DNA of 64,000 bases from assembly GCF_016907315.1 (NCBI RefSeq), contig NZ_JAFBBS010000001.1:186001-250000 (forward strand), read 5' to 3'. The DNA comes from Microbacterium esteraromaticum (GTDB taxonomy: Bacteria; Actinomycetota; Actinomycetes; Actinomycetales; Microbacteriaceae). The position numbers and the translations under genes were made by a program. The notes beneath the pieces were generated by a model. That model worked only from the letters and a program-made list of their open reading frames with translations, did not search any database and had not been told where the DNA came from. This document shows, in pieces, positions 8,583 through 18,815 of this stretch; the stretch's first letter is position 1, and every line of letters begins with the position of its first letter.

Positions 8583-9788
8583 GTGGCCGAGATCTCGGAC
8601 GTCTACTTCGTCGATGGAGTGCGCACACCCTTCGGGCGCGCCGGCGAAAAGGGCATGTACTGGAACACCCGCGCTGATGACCTCGCCGTGAAGGCGACCA
8701 TCGGCCTGATGGAGCGCAACGCCGCAGTGCCGGCCGATCGCATCGACGACGTCGCCATCGCGGCGACCTCCCAGACGGGCGATCAGGGTCTGACCCTCGG
8801 CCGGTCGGTCGCCATTCTCGCCGGGCTTCCTCAGACGGTTCCGGGCCTCGCCGTCGAGCGCATGTGCGCCGGCGCGATGACGAGCGTCACCACGATGGCG
8901 GCGTCGATCGGCATCGGCATGTACGACTTCGCTCTCGCCGGCGGTGTCGAGCACATGGGCCACCACCCGATCGGCGGCAACGCCGACCCGAATCCGCGCT
9001 TCGTCGCGGAGAAGATGGTCGATCCCGGTGCCCTCAACATGGGGGTCACCGCTGAGCGCATCTTCGACCGCTTCCCGCACCTCACCAAGGAGCGCTCCGA
9101 CCGCTTCGGCATGCTGAGCCAGCACAAGGTGCAGGCCGCGTACGACGCCGGCAAGATCCAGCCCGACCTGGTGCCGGTGGCCGTCAAGGGCGCCGATGGC
9201 GCCTGGGGCCTGGCTACCGAGGACGAGGGCCGCCGCCCGCAGACCACGATGGAGGATCTCGCCGCACTGAAGACGCCGTTCCGACCGCACGGACGCGTCA
9301 CTGCCGGCACCTCCTCGCCCCTCACCGACGGCGCGACGATGTCGCTGCTCGCAGGCGGTGGCGCGGTGAAGGAGTTCGGCCTCACCCCGAAGATGAAGAT
9401 GGTCTCGTTCGCCTTCGCGGGCGTGCAGCCCGAGATCATGGGCATCGGCCCCATCCCCTCGACCGAGAAGGCCCTGAAGAAGGCCGGTCTCGAGATCTCC
9501 GACATCGGGCTCTTCGAGCTCAACGAGGCCTTCGCCGTTCAGGTGATCTCGCTGCTCGACCATTTCGGCATCGCCGACGACGACCCGCGCGTCAACCAGT
9601 GGGGCGGCGCGATCGCACTCGGGCACCCCCTCGCGGCATCCGGAGTCCGCCTGATGATCCAGCTCGCCGCGCAGTTCGCCGAGCGTCCCGACGTTCGCTA
9701 CGGCCTCACCGCCATGTGCGTGGGTCTGGGCCAGGGCGGCTCGGTCATCTGGGAGAACCCGTTCTACGACGGCAAGAAGAGGAAGTGA
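8583..9788 (+). CDS. fadA: Acetyl-CoA acyltransferase (thiolase)
   Basis: 401 residues, full-length thiolase. The acyl-carrying Cys95 lies in ERMCAGAMTS, the NEAFAVQ and GGAIALGHPLAASG motifs are intact, and the second catalytic Cys is in MCVGLGQGG. It cleaves 3-ketoacyl-CoA with CoA in the last step of beta-oxidation (or condenses acetyl-CoA in reverse). The start is GTG at 8583 after TGGAGG. Six bases separate it from the multifunctional enzyme gene, giving a fadAB-type operon. A terminator follows the second gene. Confidence 0.93.
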   Translation: MAEISDVYFVDGVRTPFGRAGEKGMYWNTRADDLAVKATIGLMERNAAVPADRIDDVAIAATSQTGDQGLTLGRSVAILAGLPQTVPGLAVERMCAGAMTSVTTMAASIGIGMYDFALAGGVEHMGHHPIGGNADPNPRFVAEKMVDPGALNMGVTAERIFDRFPHLTKERSDRFGMLSQHKVQAAYDAGKIQPDLVPVAVKGADGAWGLATEDEGRRPQTTMEDLAALKTPFRPHGRVTAGTSSPLTDGATMSLLAGGGAVKEFGLTPKMKMVSFAFAGVQPEIMGIGPIPSTEKALKKAGLEISDIGLFELNEAFAVQVISLLDHFGIADDDPRVNQWGGAIALGHPLAASGVRLMIQLAAQFAERPDVRYGLTAMCVGLGQGGSVIWENPFYDGKKRK

Positions 9789-9794
9789 CGCGTG

Positions 9795-11954
9795 ATGGCT
9801 GACACGATCCACGAGCAGTACGCCGGCGTCGACTTCACGCCGCTCTCCGCCCTCGCCGACGGCGAGGTGATCACCCACTCCCCCGTCCGCGACATCCGCC
9901 TGGCCTCCGGCAAGGTGCTCGCCCTCATCACCCTCGACAACGGCCGGGACCACACGCGGCCGAACACGCTGGGCCCCGCGACCCTCACCGAGCTCGGCGA
10001 GACGCTCGACTCGCTCAGGGCCCGCGCCGCCGCGGGTGAGATCCAGGCCGTCGGCATCACCGGCAAGCAGTACATCCTCGCCGCCGGCGCCGACCTCTCC
10101 GACATCAGCCGGCTCGGGTCGAAGGACAATGCCCGGCTGATCGCGCAGCTCGGCCACAAGGTGCTCGGCTCGCTGTCTGAGCTCGGGGTTCCGACCTTCG
10201 CCTTCGTCAACGGTCTCGCGCTCGGCGGAGGCATGGAGATCGCGCTGAACTCCACCTACCGCACCGTCGACGCGTCGGCGGCGGCGCTGGCCCTGCCCGA
10301 GGTCTTCCTCGGCATCATCCCCGGCTGGGGTGGCGCCTACCTGGTGCCGAACCTGATCGGCATCGAGAAGGCCCTCGAGGTCGTCATCTCGAACCCGCTC
10401 AAGCAGAACCGCATGCTCAAGCCGCAGCAGGCCTTCGAACTCGGACTGATGGACGCCATCTTCCCGGCGGCCAACTTCCTCGAGAACTCGCTCGCCTGGG
10501 CGGACTCGGTGCTCGCAGGCAGGAAGGTCGAGCGCCGCAACGAGCCGGGCAAGATCGAGCGCACGGTCAAGTGGCCGATCGCGATCAAAATGGCCAGGGG
10601 CATGCTCGAGTCCAAGATCGGCACGATGCCCCGCTCGCCCTACGTCGCACTCGAGCTGCTCGAGAAGGCCAGGAGCGGCACGAAGGCCGAGGGCTTCGCT
10701 CGCGAGGACGAGGCTCTCGCCGAACTCGTCACCGGCGACCAGTTCGCGGCATCGATGTATGCGTTCGACCTGGTCCAGAAGCGTGCCAAGCGCCCCGTCG
10801 GAGCCCCCGACAAGGCTCTCGCGAAGAAGGTCACCAAGATCGGCATCATCGGCGCAGGCCTCATGGCCAGCCAGTTCGCGCTGCTGTTCGTGCGCAAGCT
10901 GCAGGTCCCGGTGCTCATCACCGACCTCGACCAGGCGCGCGTCGACAAGGGCGTGGCCTACATCCACGACGAGATCGGCAAGCTGGAGGCGAAGGGCCGT
11001 CTCGACGCCGACACCGCCAACAAGCTGCGCTCGCTCGTCACCGGAACCACCGACAAGGCGCAGTATGCCGACTGCGACTTCGTCATCGAGGCCGTGTTCG
11101 AAGAGGTCGGCGTCAAGCAGCAGGTGTTCGGAGAGATCGAGAAGATCATCGCCGACGACGCGATCCTCGCGACGAACACGTCGTCACTGTCGGTCGAGGA
11201 GATCGGCTCGAAGCTCGCTCATCCCGAACGTCTGGTCGGCTTCCACTTCTTCAACCCCGTCGCGGTCATGCCGTTGATCGAGATCGTGAGGACTCCGCAC
11301 ACGGCCGAGGCGGCTCTGTCGACGGCGTTCGTCGTCGCGAAGGGACTGGGCAAGAACGCCGTGCTGACGGCCGACGCACCGGGCTTCGTCGTGAACCGAC
11401 TGCTCGCCAAGGTCATGGGAGAGGCGGCGCGCGCCGTCTACGAGGGGACCCCCGTCGCGGATGTCGAGAAGGCCTTCGGCCCTCTCGGGCTGCCGATGGG
11501 CCCCTTCCAGCTCATCGATCTCGTGGGCTGGAAGGTCGCCGCACATGTGCAGGACACGATGGTGCGTCACTTCCCCGAGCGCTTCTACGCCAACGAGAAC
11601 TTCCACGCTCTCGCCGAGCTGGACGCGGTTGTCGAGAAGGACAAGGGCGGTCGCGTCACCGGCTGGACCAAGAGCGCCGAGAAGGTTCTCAAGGGACACG
11701 TGGGCAGCGCTCCGGCATCCGCCGAGACCATCCTGCAGCGTGTGCAGGATGGTCTCGCCCAGGAGATCCGCCTCATGCTGGACGAGGGCGTCGTGCCGGA
11801 GGTCGAGGACATCGACCTGTGCCTGATCCTCGGCGCCGGCTGGCCCTTCATCGACGGTGGCGCGTCGCCGTACCTCGACCGCGAAGGCGCGTCTGAGCGG
11901 GCTTTCGGCGGCACCTTCCACAACCCGCCGATCCGCGGCGTCGCGCACAGCTGA
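9795..11954 (+). CDS. fadB: Multifunctional enoyl-CoA hydratase / 3-hydroxyacyl-CoA dehydrogenase
   Basis: 719 residues in FadB/FadJ order. The crotonase domain (about 1-280) has the oxyanion segments YILAAGADLSDIS and NGLALGGGMEIAL. The NAD-binding domain starts at KIGIIGAGLMASQFALLF near residue 350 and continues with TNTSSLSVEEIG and the catalytic GFHFFNPVAVMPLIEIV region; two C-terminal 3HCDH domains include DAPGFVVNRLL. It hydrates enoyl-CoA and oxidises the 3-hydroxyacyl product for the thiolase encoded just upstream. ATG 9795 is chosen over the adjacent GTG 9792. It lacks an obvious isomerase extension. Confidence 0.93.
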   Translation: MADTIHEQYAGVDFTPLSALADGEVITHSPVRDIRLASGKVLALITLDNGRDHTRPNTLGPATLTELGETLDSLRARAAAGEIQAVGITGKQYILAAGADLSDISRLGSKDNARLIAQLGHKVLGSLSELGVPTFAFVNGLALGGGMEIALNSTYRTVDASAAALALPEVFLGIIPGWGGAYLVPNLIGIEKALEVVISNPLKQNRMLKPQQAFELGLMDAIFPAANFLENSLAWADSVLAGRKVERRNEPGKIERTVKWPIAIKMARGMLESKIGTMPRSPYVALELLEKARSGTKAEGFAREDEALAELVTGDQFAASMYAFDLVQKRAKRPVGAPDKALAKKVTKIGIIGAGLMASQFALLFVRKLQVPVLITDLDQARVDKGVAYIHDEIGKLEAKGRLDADTANKLRSLVTGTTDKAQYADCDFVIEAVFEEVGVKQQVFGEIEKIIADDAILATNTSSLSVEEIGSKLAHPERLVGFHFFNPVAVMPLIEIVRTPHTAEAALSTAFVVAKGLGKNAVLTADAPGFVVNRLLAKVMGEAARAVYEGTPVADVEKAFGPLGLPMGPFQLIDLVGWKVAAHVQDTMVRHFPERFYANENFHALAELDAVVEKDKGGRVTGWTKSAEKVLKGHVGSAPASAETILQRVQDGLAQEIRLMLDEGVVPEVEDIDLCLILGAGWPFIDGGASPYLDREGASERAFGGTFHNPPIRGVAHS

Positions 11955-11967
11955 CGACCGCATGCAC

Positions 11968-11995
11968 AGGGGCCGCACCTTCCGGTGCGGCCCCT
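11968..11995 (+). terminator. Hairpin terminator after the beta-oxidation operon
   Basis: A perfect 12-bp stem AGGGGCCGCACC closes over a TTCC loop 13 bases after the fadB stop codon. No T-run follows, as is common in high-GC actinobacteria, so termination is inferred from stem strength and position. Confidence 0.7.
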
Positions 11996-12088
11996 CGTCG
12001 TGCCGGCGCCGAACACCTGGCCAACAGCGGATGAACACCCGCCGCGATCGGCCCGATTCCGCGGTCTGCCCGACTGGAGCGGGGCACG

Positions 12089-12793
12089 ATGGTGGGCATG
12101 GACATGATTCTCACGATGATGGGTGGGAAGGGCATGTCGGGCCTGCTGAAGACGGGCACCGCGCTCCTCACCGTCCTGCTGGTGGTGCCTGCCCTGCTGC
12201 GGCTGTTCGTCGTGACGGTGGACGAGGGCTGGGCAGCGATCCGCACCCGGAACGGCAAGCCGATCATCCGCAATCGCCCGCAGCGGCGACCCTCACGAGG
12301 CGGCGGTGCCGTCGGAGAGGTGGTCGTGCTGCATCCTGGTACCCACGGCGCGTTCCCTCTGTTCTACTGGTACAAGCTCGTCGACGTGCGCTGCAGGGCT
12401 ACGGATCTTCCCGTTCGCGAGATGACAGGCGCGAACGGCCGCCAGCACCGCGTGCACGCGTCGTTCGAATGGCGCCCGATACCCAGCGGCCGCGATCTGC
12501 GGGTCTTCGAGCTCGACGTGGTCAACGTGAAAGAACGCGCGTCGAACATGGTGGGCGCGGCGCTTCGGGACATCGTCCGCGGGATCGACGCGGTCGAGCT
12601 GCCGCACAACGACGAGCTGAGCACTCGCGTGCTGTCAGCGTGCTCCGCAGACGTACGCGATGCCTGCGGTGTCGAGATCGTCCGAGTGATGATCACCGGC
12701 GATGCACTGACCGACGGCTATCTGCTCGCGGGCGCACTGCGAGACGGCGACCGCGCATCGTCCGGCGTCGCCGCCCTGCATGCGCTCAACTGA
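12089..12793 (+). CDS. SPFH/band 7 domain protein
   Basis: 234 residues. One membrane segment (about residues 18-40, LLTVLLVVPALLRLFVV) is followed by a band-7-like region: VDEGWAAIRTRNGKP, then PGTHGAFPLFYWYKLVDVRCRATDLP, and a helical part with NMVGAALRDIVRGIDAVELPHN. These are the elements of SPFH proteins, which make membrane-associated oligomers that scaffold membrane microdomains or proteases. It is short for the family and lacks the long C-terminal coiled coil. Ends seven bases from the convergent lipid-kinase gene. No partner gene (such as NfeD) is adjacent. Confidence 0.75.
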   Translation: MVGMDMILTMMGGKGMSGLLKTGTALLTVLLVVPALLRLFVVTVDEGWAAIRTRNGKPIIRNRPQRRPSRGGGAVGEVVVLHPGTHGAFPLFYWYKLVDVRCRATDLPVREMTGANGRQHRVHASFEWRPIPSGRDLRVFELDVVNVKERASNMVGAALRDIVRGIDAVELPHNDELSTRVLSACSADVRDACGVEIVRVMITGDALTDGYLLAGALRDGDRASSGVAALHALN

Positions 12794-12800
12794 GCAGGCG

Positions 12801-13706
12801 TCATCTCCGCGGCAGCATGACCACGAGCGCGTCGGGGATGATGCCGATCTCGCACTCCCCCACCCCGATCCGCTCGCCGTCGGCGTAGACCATCAGGTCC
12901 TGCGCCGATACGTGCACCCGCCGGCAGTGCTCGTGATCGACCTCGGGACGGGTGAGGTGGGCGCCGCGCAGCAGCAGCGGGAAGAGTCGAAGCAGCCGTG
13001 ATCTGCTGAGCGGCGCGACGTGGACGGCGTCGAGCAGGCCGTCATCGGCACGCGCGCCCATGCACATCGGCATCCCTCCGCCGTAGCTCGATGTGTTGCC
13101 GACGGCGAACAGCGTGCCTGGCAGGCACACCGAGGGCGCACCGTCGATCGCGATCCGGAACCGGGTGGGGCGCAGCCGCAGCAGCTCTATGGCCAGCGCG
13201 ACGTGATACCGCAGGCGACCGCCCGGCCACCGGAGCCGGTTCGTGCGTTCGCTGACCTTCGCGTCGAACCCCATCGCGGCCACGGTGAGGAAGACGCGCG
13301 TGCGACCGTGCGAGGTCGCGGTTCCGAGGTCGGTCGGACGTCGGATGCCCGTGAGCACGGCCATCGCTGCCTCCGGAGGCTGCACATCGGCGATGCCCAG
13401 CGCGCGAGCGAAATCGTCGCCCGTTCCGGCCGGCACGACCGCGACAGGCAGAGCGGCGTCCATCACCAGGTCGACGATGCCTGAAAGCGTGCCGTCCCCT
13501 CCGACCACGACCATGCCGTCCCACCGCTGCCTCAGCGCGTCGATCACCAACTCGCGCGCGCGATCGGCGGTCTCGCCGACCACCGCGTGCACGATCGCCC
13601 CGGAGGAGCGCAGTGCCTCTGCCGCGCGATCGCCGGCGTGCGCTCCCCGGCCTCTGCCTGAGCCCGGGTTGATCACCAGCAGAAGGCGGGGCGCCGCACT
13701 GCCCAT
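12801..13706 (-). CDS. Diacylglycerol kinase-like lipid/sphingoid kinase (YegS/DagK family)
   Basis: 301 residues. The catalytic domain begins LLLVINPGSGRGRGA, contains the nucleotide loop VVVGGDGTLSGIVDLV and the second motif VVPAGTGDDFARALG, and ends with a C-terminal beta-sandwich carrying VYADGERIGVGECEIGI. These enzymes phosphorylate diacylglycerol or related lipids at the inner membrane face. Eleven bases separate its start from the dxs stop, so it is probably cotranscribed downstream of dxs. A second, distinct paralogue lies at 54274-55209. Confidence 0.9.
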   Translation of the reverse strand: MGSAAPRLLLVINPGSGRGRGAHAGDRAAEALRSSGAIVHAVVGETADRARELVIDALRQRWDGMVVVGGDGTLSGIVDLVMDAALPVAVVPAGTGDDFARALGIADVQPPEAAMAVLTGIRRPTDLGTATSHGRTRVFLTVAAMGFDAKVSERTNRLRWPGGRLRYHVALAIELLRLRPTRFRIAIDGAPSVCLPGTLFAVGNTSSYGGGMPMCMGARADDGLLDAVHVAPLSRSRLLRLFPLLLRGAHLTRPEVDHEHCRRVHVSAQDLMVYADGERIGVGECEIGIIPDALVVMLPRR

Positions 13707-13717
13707 GGCAGCGGCGT

Positions 13718-15661
13718 TCAGCGGCTCTCGCTCAGCGGGAGCTCGATCGCCCCGGTCTGTCCGGGAGCCTTCGCCACCGGGATGCGCGTGCCGCCCACCT
13801 GGGCGACGATGTCGGCCGTGATCTTGTCGACCGAGAGGCCGGCATCTTCTAGGATCTGCTCACGCGAGGCGTGCTGGAGGAACTGATCGGGGACGCCGAG
13901 CTCGTCGACGCCGGTGTCGATGCCGGCTTCGCGGAGCACCTGGCGCACCCGAGTGCCGATCCCGCCCACGCGGATGCCGTCCTCGATCGTGATCACCAGG
14001 CGATGCCGAGCGGCGAGCGAGACCACCGAGGGCTGCACGGGCACCGCCCACCGGGGATCGATGACGGTCGCGCCGATGCCCCGCTCACGCAGGCGCTGGG
14101 CGATCTCGACCGCCATCTCGGCGAACGAGCCGATCGCCACGATGAGCACGTCCTCGTCGTCGCTGCGGGCGAGCACGTCGGTGCCGTCCGACAGGCGCTC
14201 TACGGCGACCATCGTGTCCGGAACCTCGCCCTTCGGGTAGCGGATGACGGTCGGCGCGTCGTCGATCGCGACCGCCTCGGTGAGAGCCTCGTGCAGACGT
14301 TCAGCGTCGCGCGGTGCTGCAATGCGGATACCAGGAACCATCTGCAGCATGGCGAGGTCCCAGACGCCGTGGTGGCTCGGGCCGTCGGGTCCGGTCACGC
14401 CGGCGCGGTCGAGCACGAAGGTCACACCTGCGCGATGCAGCGCGACGTCCATGAGCACCTGGTCGAATGCGCGGTTCATGAACGTCGCATAGATCGCGAC
14501 GACGGGGTGCAGACCGCCGAACGCCAGGCCGGCCGCTGAGGCGACGGCGTGCTGCTCGGCGATGCCGACGTCGTACACGCGATCGGGGTAGCGCTCTGCG
14601 AATGCCGCGAGTCCCGTCGGTCGCAGCATGGCGGCCGTCATGGCGATCACCTTGCGGTCGCGGCCGCCGATCTCGACGAGCGCGTCGGAGAACACCGAGG
14701 TCCACGAGATTCCCGACGAGGATGATAGCGCGCCGCCGGTCTTCGGGTCGATGCGACCGACGGCATGGAACTGGTCGGCCACGTCGTCGAGTGCAGGCTG
14801 ATAGCCGCGACCTTTCTCGGTGATCGCGTGCACGATGACCGGCGCGCCGTAGTCCTTGGCGAACTGCAGGGTCTCGATCAGCGCTCCGACGTCGTGGCCG
14901 TCCACCGGGCCGAGGTACTTGATGTCGAGGTTGGAGTAGAGCGCCACGTTGTTCGTGAATCGCGACAGGAATCCGTGGGTCCCGCCTCGAACGCCACGGA
15001 ACACGGCACGCCCCAGCGGCCCGAACGCTCGGAAGAGCCGGTCGGACTTGCGATGCATCTCGCGGTACACGCCCGCGGTGCGCACGCGGTTGAGGTAGCG
15101 CGACATGCCGCCGATCGTCGGCGCGTACGAGCGCCCGTTGTCGTTCACGACGATCACAAGGTTGCGCTCGTTGTCGTCGCTGATGTTGTTGAGCGCCTCC
15201 CAGGTCATCCCTCCCGTGAGAGCGCCGTCGCCGACGACTGCGACGACGTGACGGTCGCTGCGCCCTGTCGCCGTCAGGGCGCGGGAGATGCCGTCAGCCC
15301 AGCTGAGCGAGCTCGACGCGTGCGACGACTCGACGACATCGTGAACGCTCTCCGAGCGCTGAGGGTAGCCGGCGAGCCCGCCGCGCGAACGGAGGTTCGA
15401 GAAGTCCTGACGACCGGTCAGCAGCTTGTGCACGTACGACTGGTGACCGGTGTCGAAGATGATCGGGTCGTCGGGTGACGAGAACACCCGGTGCAGAGCG
15501 ATCGTCAGCTCGACGACGCCGAGATTGGGTCCGAGGTGCCCGCCCGTGCGTGCCACGTTCTCGACGAGGAAGGCCCTGACCTCGGCCGCCAGCTCGACCA
15601 GTTCATCGTCGGAGAGGCGATCGAGATCTCGGGGGCCGCTGATGCTCGGCAGGATCGGCAT
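13718..15661 (-). CDS. dxs: 1-deoxy-D-xylulose-5-phosphate synthase
   Basis: 647 residues, the normal Dxs length. It condenses pyruvate with glyceraldehyde 3-phosphate, the first step of the MEP isoprenoid pathway, using thiamine diphosphate. Visible elements: GGHLGPNLGVVELTIALHRVF at the N-terminus (quoted in part), the TPP/Mg motif GDGALTGGMTWEALNN, the transketolase pyrimidine-binding domain with GIAEQHAVASAAGLAFGG, and the C-terminal domain with TIEDGIRVGGIGTRV. A TAGAAT -10-like hexamer sits ~55 bases upstream. The acnA terminator separates it from acnA upstream. Confidence 0.96.
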   Translation of the reverse strand: MPILPSISGPRDLDRLSDDELVELAAEVRAFLVENVARTGGHLGPNLGVVELTIALHRVFSSPDDPIIFDTGHQSYVHKLLTGRQDFSNLRSRGGLAGYPQRSESVHDVVESSHASSSLSWADGISRALTATGRSDRHVVAVVGDGALTGGMTWEALNNISDDNERNLVIVVNDNGRSYAPTIGGMSRYLNRVRTAGVYREMHRKSDRLFRAFGPLGRAVFRGVRGGTHGFLSRFTNNVALYSNLDIKYLGPVDGHDVGALIETLQFAKDYGAPVIVHAITEKGRGYQPALDDVADQFHAVGRIDPKTGGALSSSSGISWTSVFSDALVEIGGRDRKVIAMTAAMLRPTGLAAFAERYPDRVYDVGIAEQHAVASAAGLAFGGLHPVVAIYATFMNRAFDQVLMDVALHRAGVTFVLDRAGVTGPDGPSHHGVWDLAMLQMVPGIRIAAPRDAERLHEALTEAVAIDDAPTVIRYPKGEVPDTMVAVERLSDGTDVLARSDDEDVLIVAIGSFAEMAVEIAQRLRERGIGATVIDPRWAVPVQPSVVSLAARHRLVITIEDGIRVGGIGTRVRQVLREAGIDTGVDELGVPDQFLQHASREQILEDAGLSVDKITADIVAQVGGTRIPVAKAPGQTGAIELPLSESR

Positions 15662-15731
15662 GGACGTCCTTCCGCGTCATGGAGCGCTCGTCGGAGACGA
15701 CGTGCGCATCAGAACATTCTAACCGGGGATG

Positions 15732-15771
15732 CGACAGGGGCCCGGATGCAGACGCATCCGGGCCCCTGTCG
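15732..15771 (-). terminator. Strong hairpin terminator of acnA
   Basis: A perfect 18-bp stem (15732-15749 with 15754-15771, core CAGGGGCCCGGATGC) with an AGAC loop lies seven bases beyond the acnA stop codon, in the interval before dxs. Position and stability argue for rho-independent termination of the acnA transcript. Confidence 0.8.
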
Positions 15772-15778
15772 TGAGCGA

Positions 15779-18640
15779 TCAGACGAGCGAACGCAGCACG
15801 TACTGCAGGATGCCGCCGTTGCGGTAATAATCCGCTTCACCGGGGGTGTCGATGCGCACGACCGCGTCGAAGGTGATGGGCTCGCGGCCCTCTGCGGAGA
15901 ACTCGCTGGGGGTCGCCGTCACCTTGACGGTCTTCGGGGTGACGCCCTCGTTGAGCGCCGTCAGACCCTCGATCGAGATGATCTCGGTGCCGTCGAGTCC
16001 GAGCGTCTCCCACGTCTCGCCGGCGGGGAACTGCAGCGGGACGACGCCCATGCCGATCAGGTTCGAGCGGTGGATGCGCTCGAAGCTCTCGGTGATGACC
16101 GCCTTGACGCCGAGAAGGTTGGTGCCCTTCGCCGCCCAGTCCCGCGAAGACCCGGAGCCGTACTCCTTGCCGCCGAAGATCACCAGCGGCACGCCCTGGT
16201 CCTGGTAGTTCTGCGAAGCGTCGTAGATGTACGCCTGCGGTCCACCTTCCTGCGTGAAGTCGCGCGTGAACCCGCCCTCGATCTGCTGGCCGTCGTTGAC
16301 GGCCTTCACGAGGGCGTTCTTCAGGCGGATGTTCGCGAAGGTGCCGCGGATCATGACCTCATGGTTCCCGCGACGCGAGCCGTAGGAGTTGAAGTCGCGC
16401 TGCTCGACACCGTGCTCGGTGAGGTACTGCGCGGCCGGAGTGCCGGCCTTGATGTTGCCCGCAGGCGAGATGTGGTCGGTGGTGACCGAATCGCCCAGGG
16501 TCGCCAGCACGCGAGCGCCGGTGATGTCGGTGACAGGTGCCGGGGTGAGCTCCATGCCGTCGAAGTACGGGGCCTTGCGGACATAGGTCGACGCGTCGTC
16601 CCACTCGAAGATCGGGCCCGTCGGCGTCGGCAGGTTCTTCCAGCGCTCGTCACCGTCGAAGACGGTCGCGTACTGCTTGATGAACTGGTCGCGCGAGATC
16701 GACGTGTCGATGATCTCCTGCACCTCTTCGGGTGCAGGCCAGATGTCCTTGAGGAAGACGTCGTTGCCCGCTTCGTCCTGACCCAGCGGATCGCTCTCGA
16801 AGTCGAAGTGCATCGACCCGGCGAGAGCGTACGCAACGACCAGCGGCGGGCTGGCGAGGTAGTTCATCTTCACGTCGGGGCTGATGCGACCCTCGAAGTT
16901 GCGGTTGCCCGAGAGCACAGCGGTCACGGCGAGGTCGTGCTCATTGACGGCGGCCGAGACCTCCTCGATCAGGGGGCCGGAGTTTCCGATGCAGATCGTG
17001 CAGCCGTAGCCGACCGTGTAGAAGCCGAGACCCTCGAGGTCTTTGTCGAGACCCGACTTCTCGTAGTAGTCGGTGACGACCTTCGAGCCGGGCCCGAGCG
17101 TGGTCTTGACCCACGGCTTCTGCTTCAGGCCCTTCTCGCGGGCCTTGCGGGCGAGAAGACCAGCGGCGATCATGACCGACGGGTTCGAGGTGTTGGTGCA
17201 CGAGGTGATCGCTGCGAGGGTGACGGCACCGTTGTCGAGGATGTACTTCTGCCCGTCGGGGGTGGTCACCTTGACCGGGTTGGATGCCCCGTGGGTGCCG
17301 CTCGACGCGAGCATGCTCTGCTCGTGCGCGGTCTCATGCTGATACGAGACGCCCTCTTCGGACACGTGCTCGCGCTCGACACCGGGGGCGTTGCCCGGGT
17401 CGGATGCCGGGAATGTGCCCTCGACCTCGACCGAGCCCTCGGTCACCGAGGTGTAGTTCAGGATGTCCTTCTCGAACTGGCTCTTTGCCTCGGCGAGCAG
17501 GATGCGATCCTGCGGACGCTTCGGACCTGCGATCGAGGGGACAACGGTCGACAGGTCGAGCTCCATGTACTCGGAGTACGAGGGCTCCTTGTCGGCGTCG
17601 TGCCACAGGCCCTGCACCTTGGCGTACTGCTCCACGAGCTCGACGGCGTGCTCGTCGCGGCCGGTGAGCCGCAGGTAGTCGAGGGTGACGTCGTCGATGG
17701 GGAACATGGCCGCGGTCGAGCCGAACTCGGGCGACATGTTTCCGATGGTCGCGCGGTTGGCGAGCGGAACGGACGCGACGCCCGCGCCGTAGAACTCGAC
17801 GAACTTGCCCACCACGCCGTGCTGGCGGAGCATGTCGGTGATCGTCAGCACGACATCGGTCGCGGTGACGCCGGCAGGGATCTCACCGGTGAGCTTGAAG
17901 CCGACGACGCGCGGGATGAGCATCGACACGGGCTGGCCGAGCATGGCTGCCTCTGCCTCGATGCCGCCGACGCCCCAGCCGAGCACGCCGAGTCCGTTGA
18001 CCATGGTCGTGTGCGAGTCCGTTCCGACACAGGTGTCGGGGTAGGCGCGCAGCACGCCGTCGACGGTGCGGTCGTAGATGACCTTCGCGAGGTGCTCGAT
18101 GTTCACCTGGTGCACGATGCCGGTGCCAGGGGGCACGACCTTGAAGTCGTCGAAGGCGGTCTGGCCCCAGCGCAGGAACTGGTAGCGCTCGCCGTTGCGC
18201 TGGTACTCGATCTCGACGTTGCGCTCGATGGCGTCGGGACGACCGAACAGGTCGGCGATGACCGAGTGGTCGATCACCATCTCCGCCGGGGACAGCGGGT
18301 TGATCTTGCTGGGGTCGCCACCGAGGGCCGTGACCGCCTCGCGCATCGTGGCGAGGTCGACGATGCAGGGCACACCGGTGAAGTCCTGCATGACCACACG
18401 CGCGGGCGTGAACTGGATCTCGGTGTCGGGGTCGGCGCTGGGCTCCCACGAACCGAGCGCCTCGATCTGCGCCTTGGTGACGTTCGCGCCGTCCTCGGTG
18501 CGCAGCTGGTTCTCGAGAAGCACCTTCAGCGCGAAGGGGAGCTTCTCGTGACCCGCGACCGTGTCGATGCGGAAGATCTCGTAGTCGGTGCTGCCGACCG
18601 TCAGGGTGCTCTTGGCACCGAAGCTGTTCACCGTGGACAC
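15779..18640 (-). CDS. acnA: Aconitate hydratase A
   Basis: 953 residues, the size of actinobacterial AcnA/IRP1-type aconitases. The [4Fe-4S] ligands are in [12 protein letters not shown] and [14 protein letters not shown]; the mobile C-terminal domain has [20 protein letters not shown] with the catalytic Ser region. It interconverts citrate and isocitrate in the TCA cycle. The GTG at 18640 is chosen because AAGGAG lies eight bases upstream and the protein then starts [15 protein letters not shown]; a longer frame to 18766 would run into the palindrome. The palindrome at 18766-18789 is the likely operator. It follows the DUF3159 gene on the same strand but has its own promoter space. Confidence 0.95.
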   Translation of the reverse strand: MSTVNSFGAKSTLTVGSTDYEIFRIDTVAGHEKLPFALKVLLENQLRTEDGANVTKAQIEALGSWEPSADPDTEIQFTPARVVMQDFTGVPCIVDLATMREAVTALGGDPSKINPLSPAEMVIDHSVIADLFGRPDAIERNVEIEYQRNGERYQFLRWGQTAFDDFKVVPPGTGIVHQVNIEHLAKVIYDRTVDGVLRAYPDTCVGTDSHTTMVNGLGVLGWGVGGIEAEAAMLGQPVSMLIPRVVGFKLTGEIPAGVTATDVVLTITDMLRQHGVVGKFVEFYGAGVASVPLANRATIGNMSPEFGSTAAMFPIDDVTLDYLRLTGRDEHAVELVEQYAKVQGLWHDADKEPSYSEYMELDLSTVVPSIAGPKRPQDRILLAEAKSQFEKDILNYTSVTEGSVEVEGTFPASDPGNAPGVEREHVSEEGVSYQHETAHEQSMLASSGTHGASNPVKVTTPDGQKYILDNGAVTLAAITSCTNTSNPSVMIAAGLLARKAREKGLKQKPWVKTTLGPGSKVVTDYYEKSGLDKDLEGLGFYTVGYGCTICIGNSGPLIEEVSAAVNEHDLAVTAVLSGNRNFEGRISPDVKMNYLASPPLVVAYALAGSMHFDFESDPLGQDEAGNDVFLKDIWPAPEEVQEIIDTSISRDQFIKQYATVFDGDERWKNLPTPTGPIFEWDDASTYVRKAPYFDGMELTPAPVTDITGARVLATLGDSVTTDHISPAGNIKAGTPAAQYLTEHGVEQRDFNSYGSRRGNHEVMIRGTFANIRLKNALVKAVNDGQQIEGGFTRDFTQEGGPQAYIYDASQNYQDQGVPLVIFGGKEYGSGSSRDWAAKGTNLLGVKAVITESFERIHRSNLIGMGVVPLQFPAGETWETLGLDGTEIISIEGLTALNEGVTPKTVKVTATPSEFSAEGREPITFDAVVRIDTPGEADYYRNGGILQYVLRSLV

Positions 18641-18765
18641 GAATCCGTCTCCTTCTGATCGAATGGACGCGACAGGCGCTTCCATCTTGCTCGCCGAGTG
18701 ATCGCCACGGCTAGCAAGGTTGGCCTTACCAGTCTGCGTCGGGCGACCGCTCGAGGGAATGAGCA

Positions 18766-18789
18766 ATTTATCTTGACGTCAAGATAAAT
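18766..18789. promoter_or_regulatory. Perfect 24-bp palindrome, probable acnA operator
   Basis: Each half-site is ATTTATCTTGAC and the two are exact mirror complements with no spacer. It is strikingly AT-rich for this genome and sits 126 bases before the acnA start codon and 26 bases after the DUF3159 stop. Each strand contains TTGACG, a -35-like hexamer, so a bound dimer would block RNA polymerase. The form fits winged-helix dimers of the MarR family; TamR, a MarR-type regulator of Streptomyces, is reported to control aconitase. No such regulator gene is in the window. Confidence 0.7.
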
Positions 18790-18815
18790 CTAGCAGAAGA
18801 AGAGTTCGCGGGCCG

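Noticed and set aside
8547..10967. Long minus-strand open frame of about 800 codons opposite the beta-oxidation genes.
   Set aside because: It is antisense to two clearly conserved enzymes, has the His/Arg/Glu-rich composition of a mirror frame in high-GC DNA and shows no family motif.
15491..18658. Plus-strand open frame of over 1000 codons opposite acnA.
   Set aside because: Mirror frame of acnA caused by high GC at third codon positions; no recognisable domain and no ribosome site.
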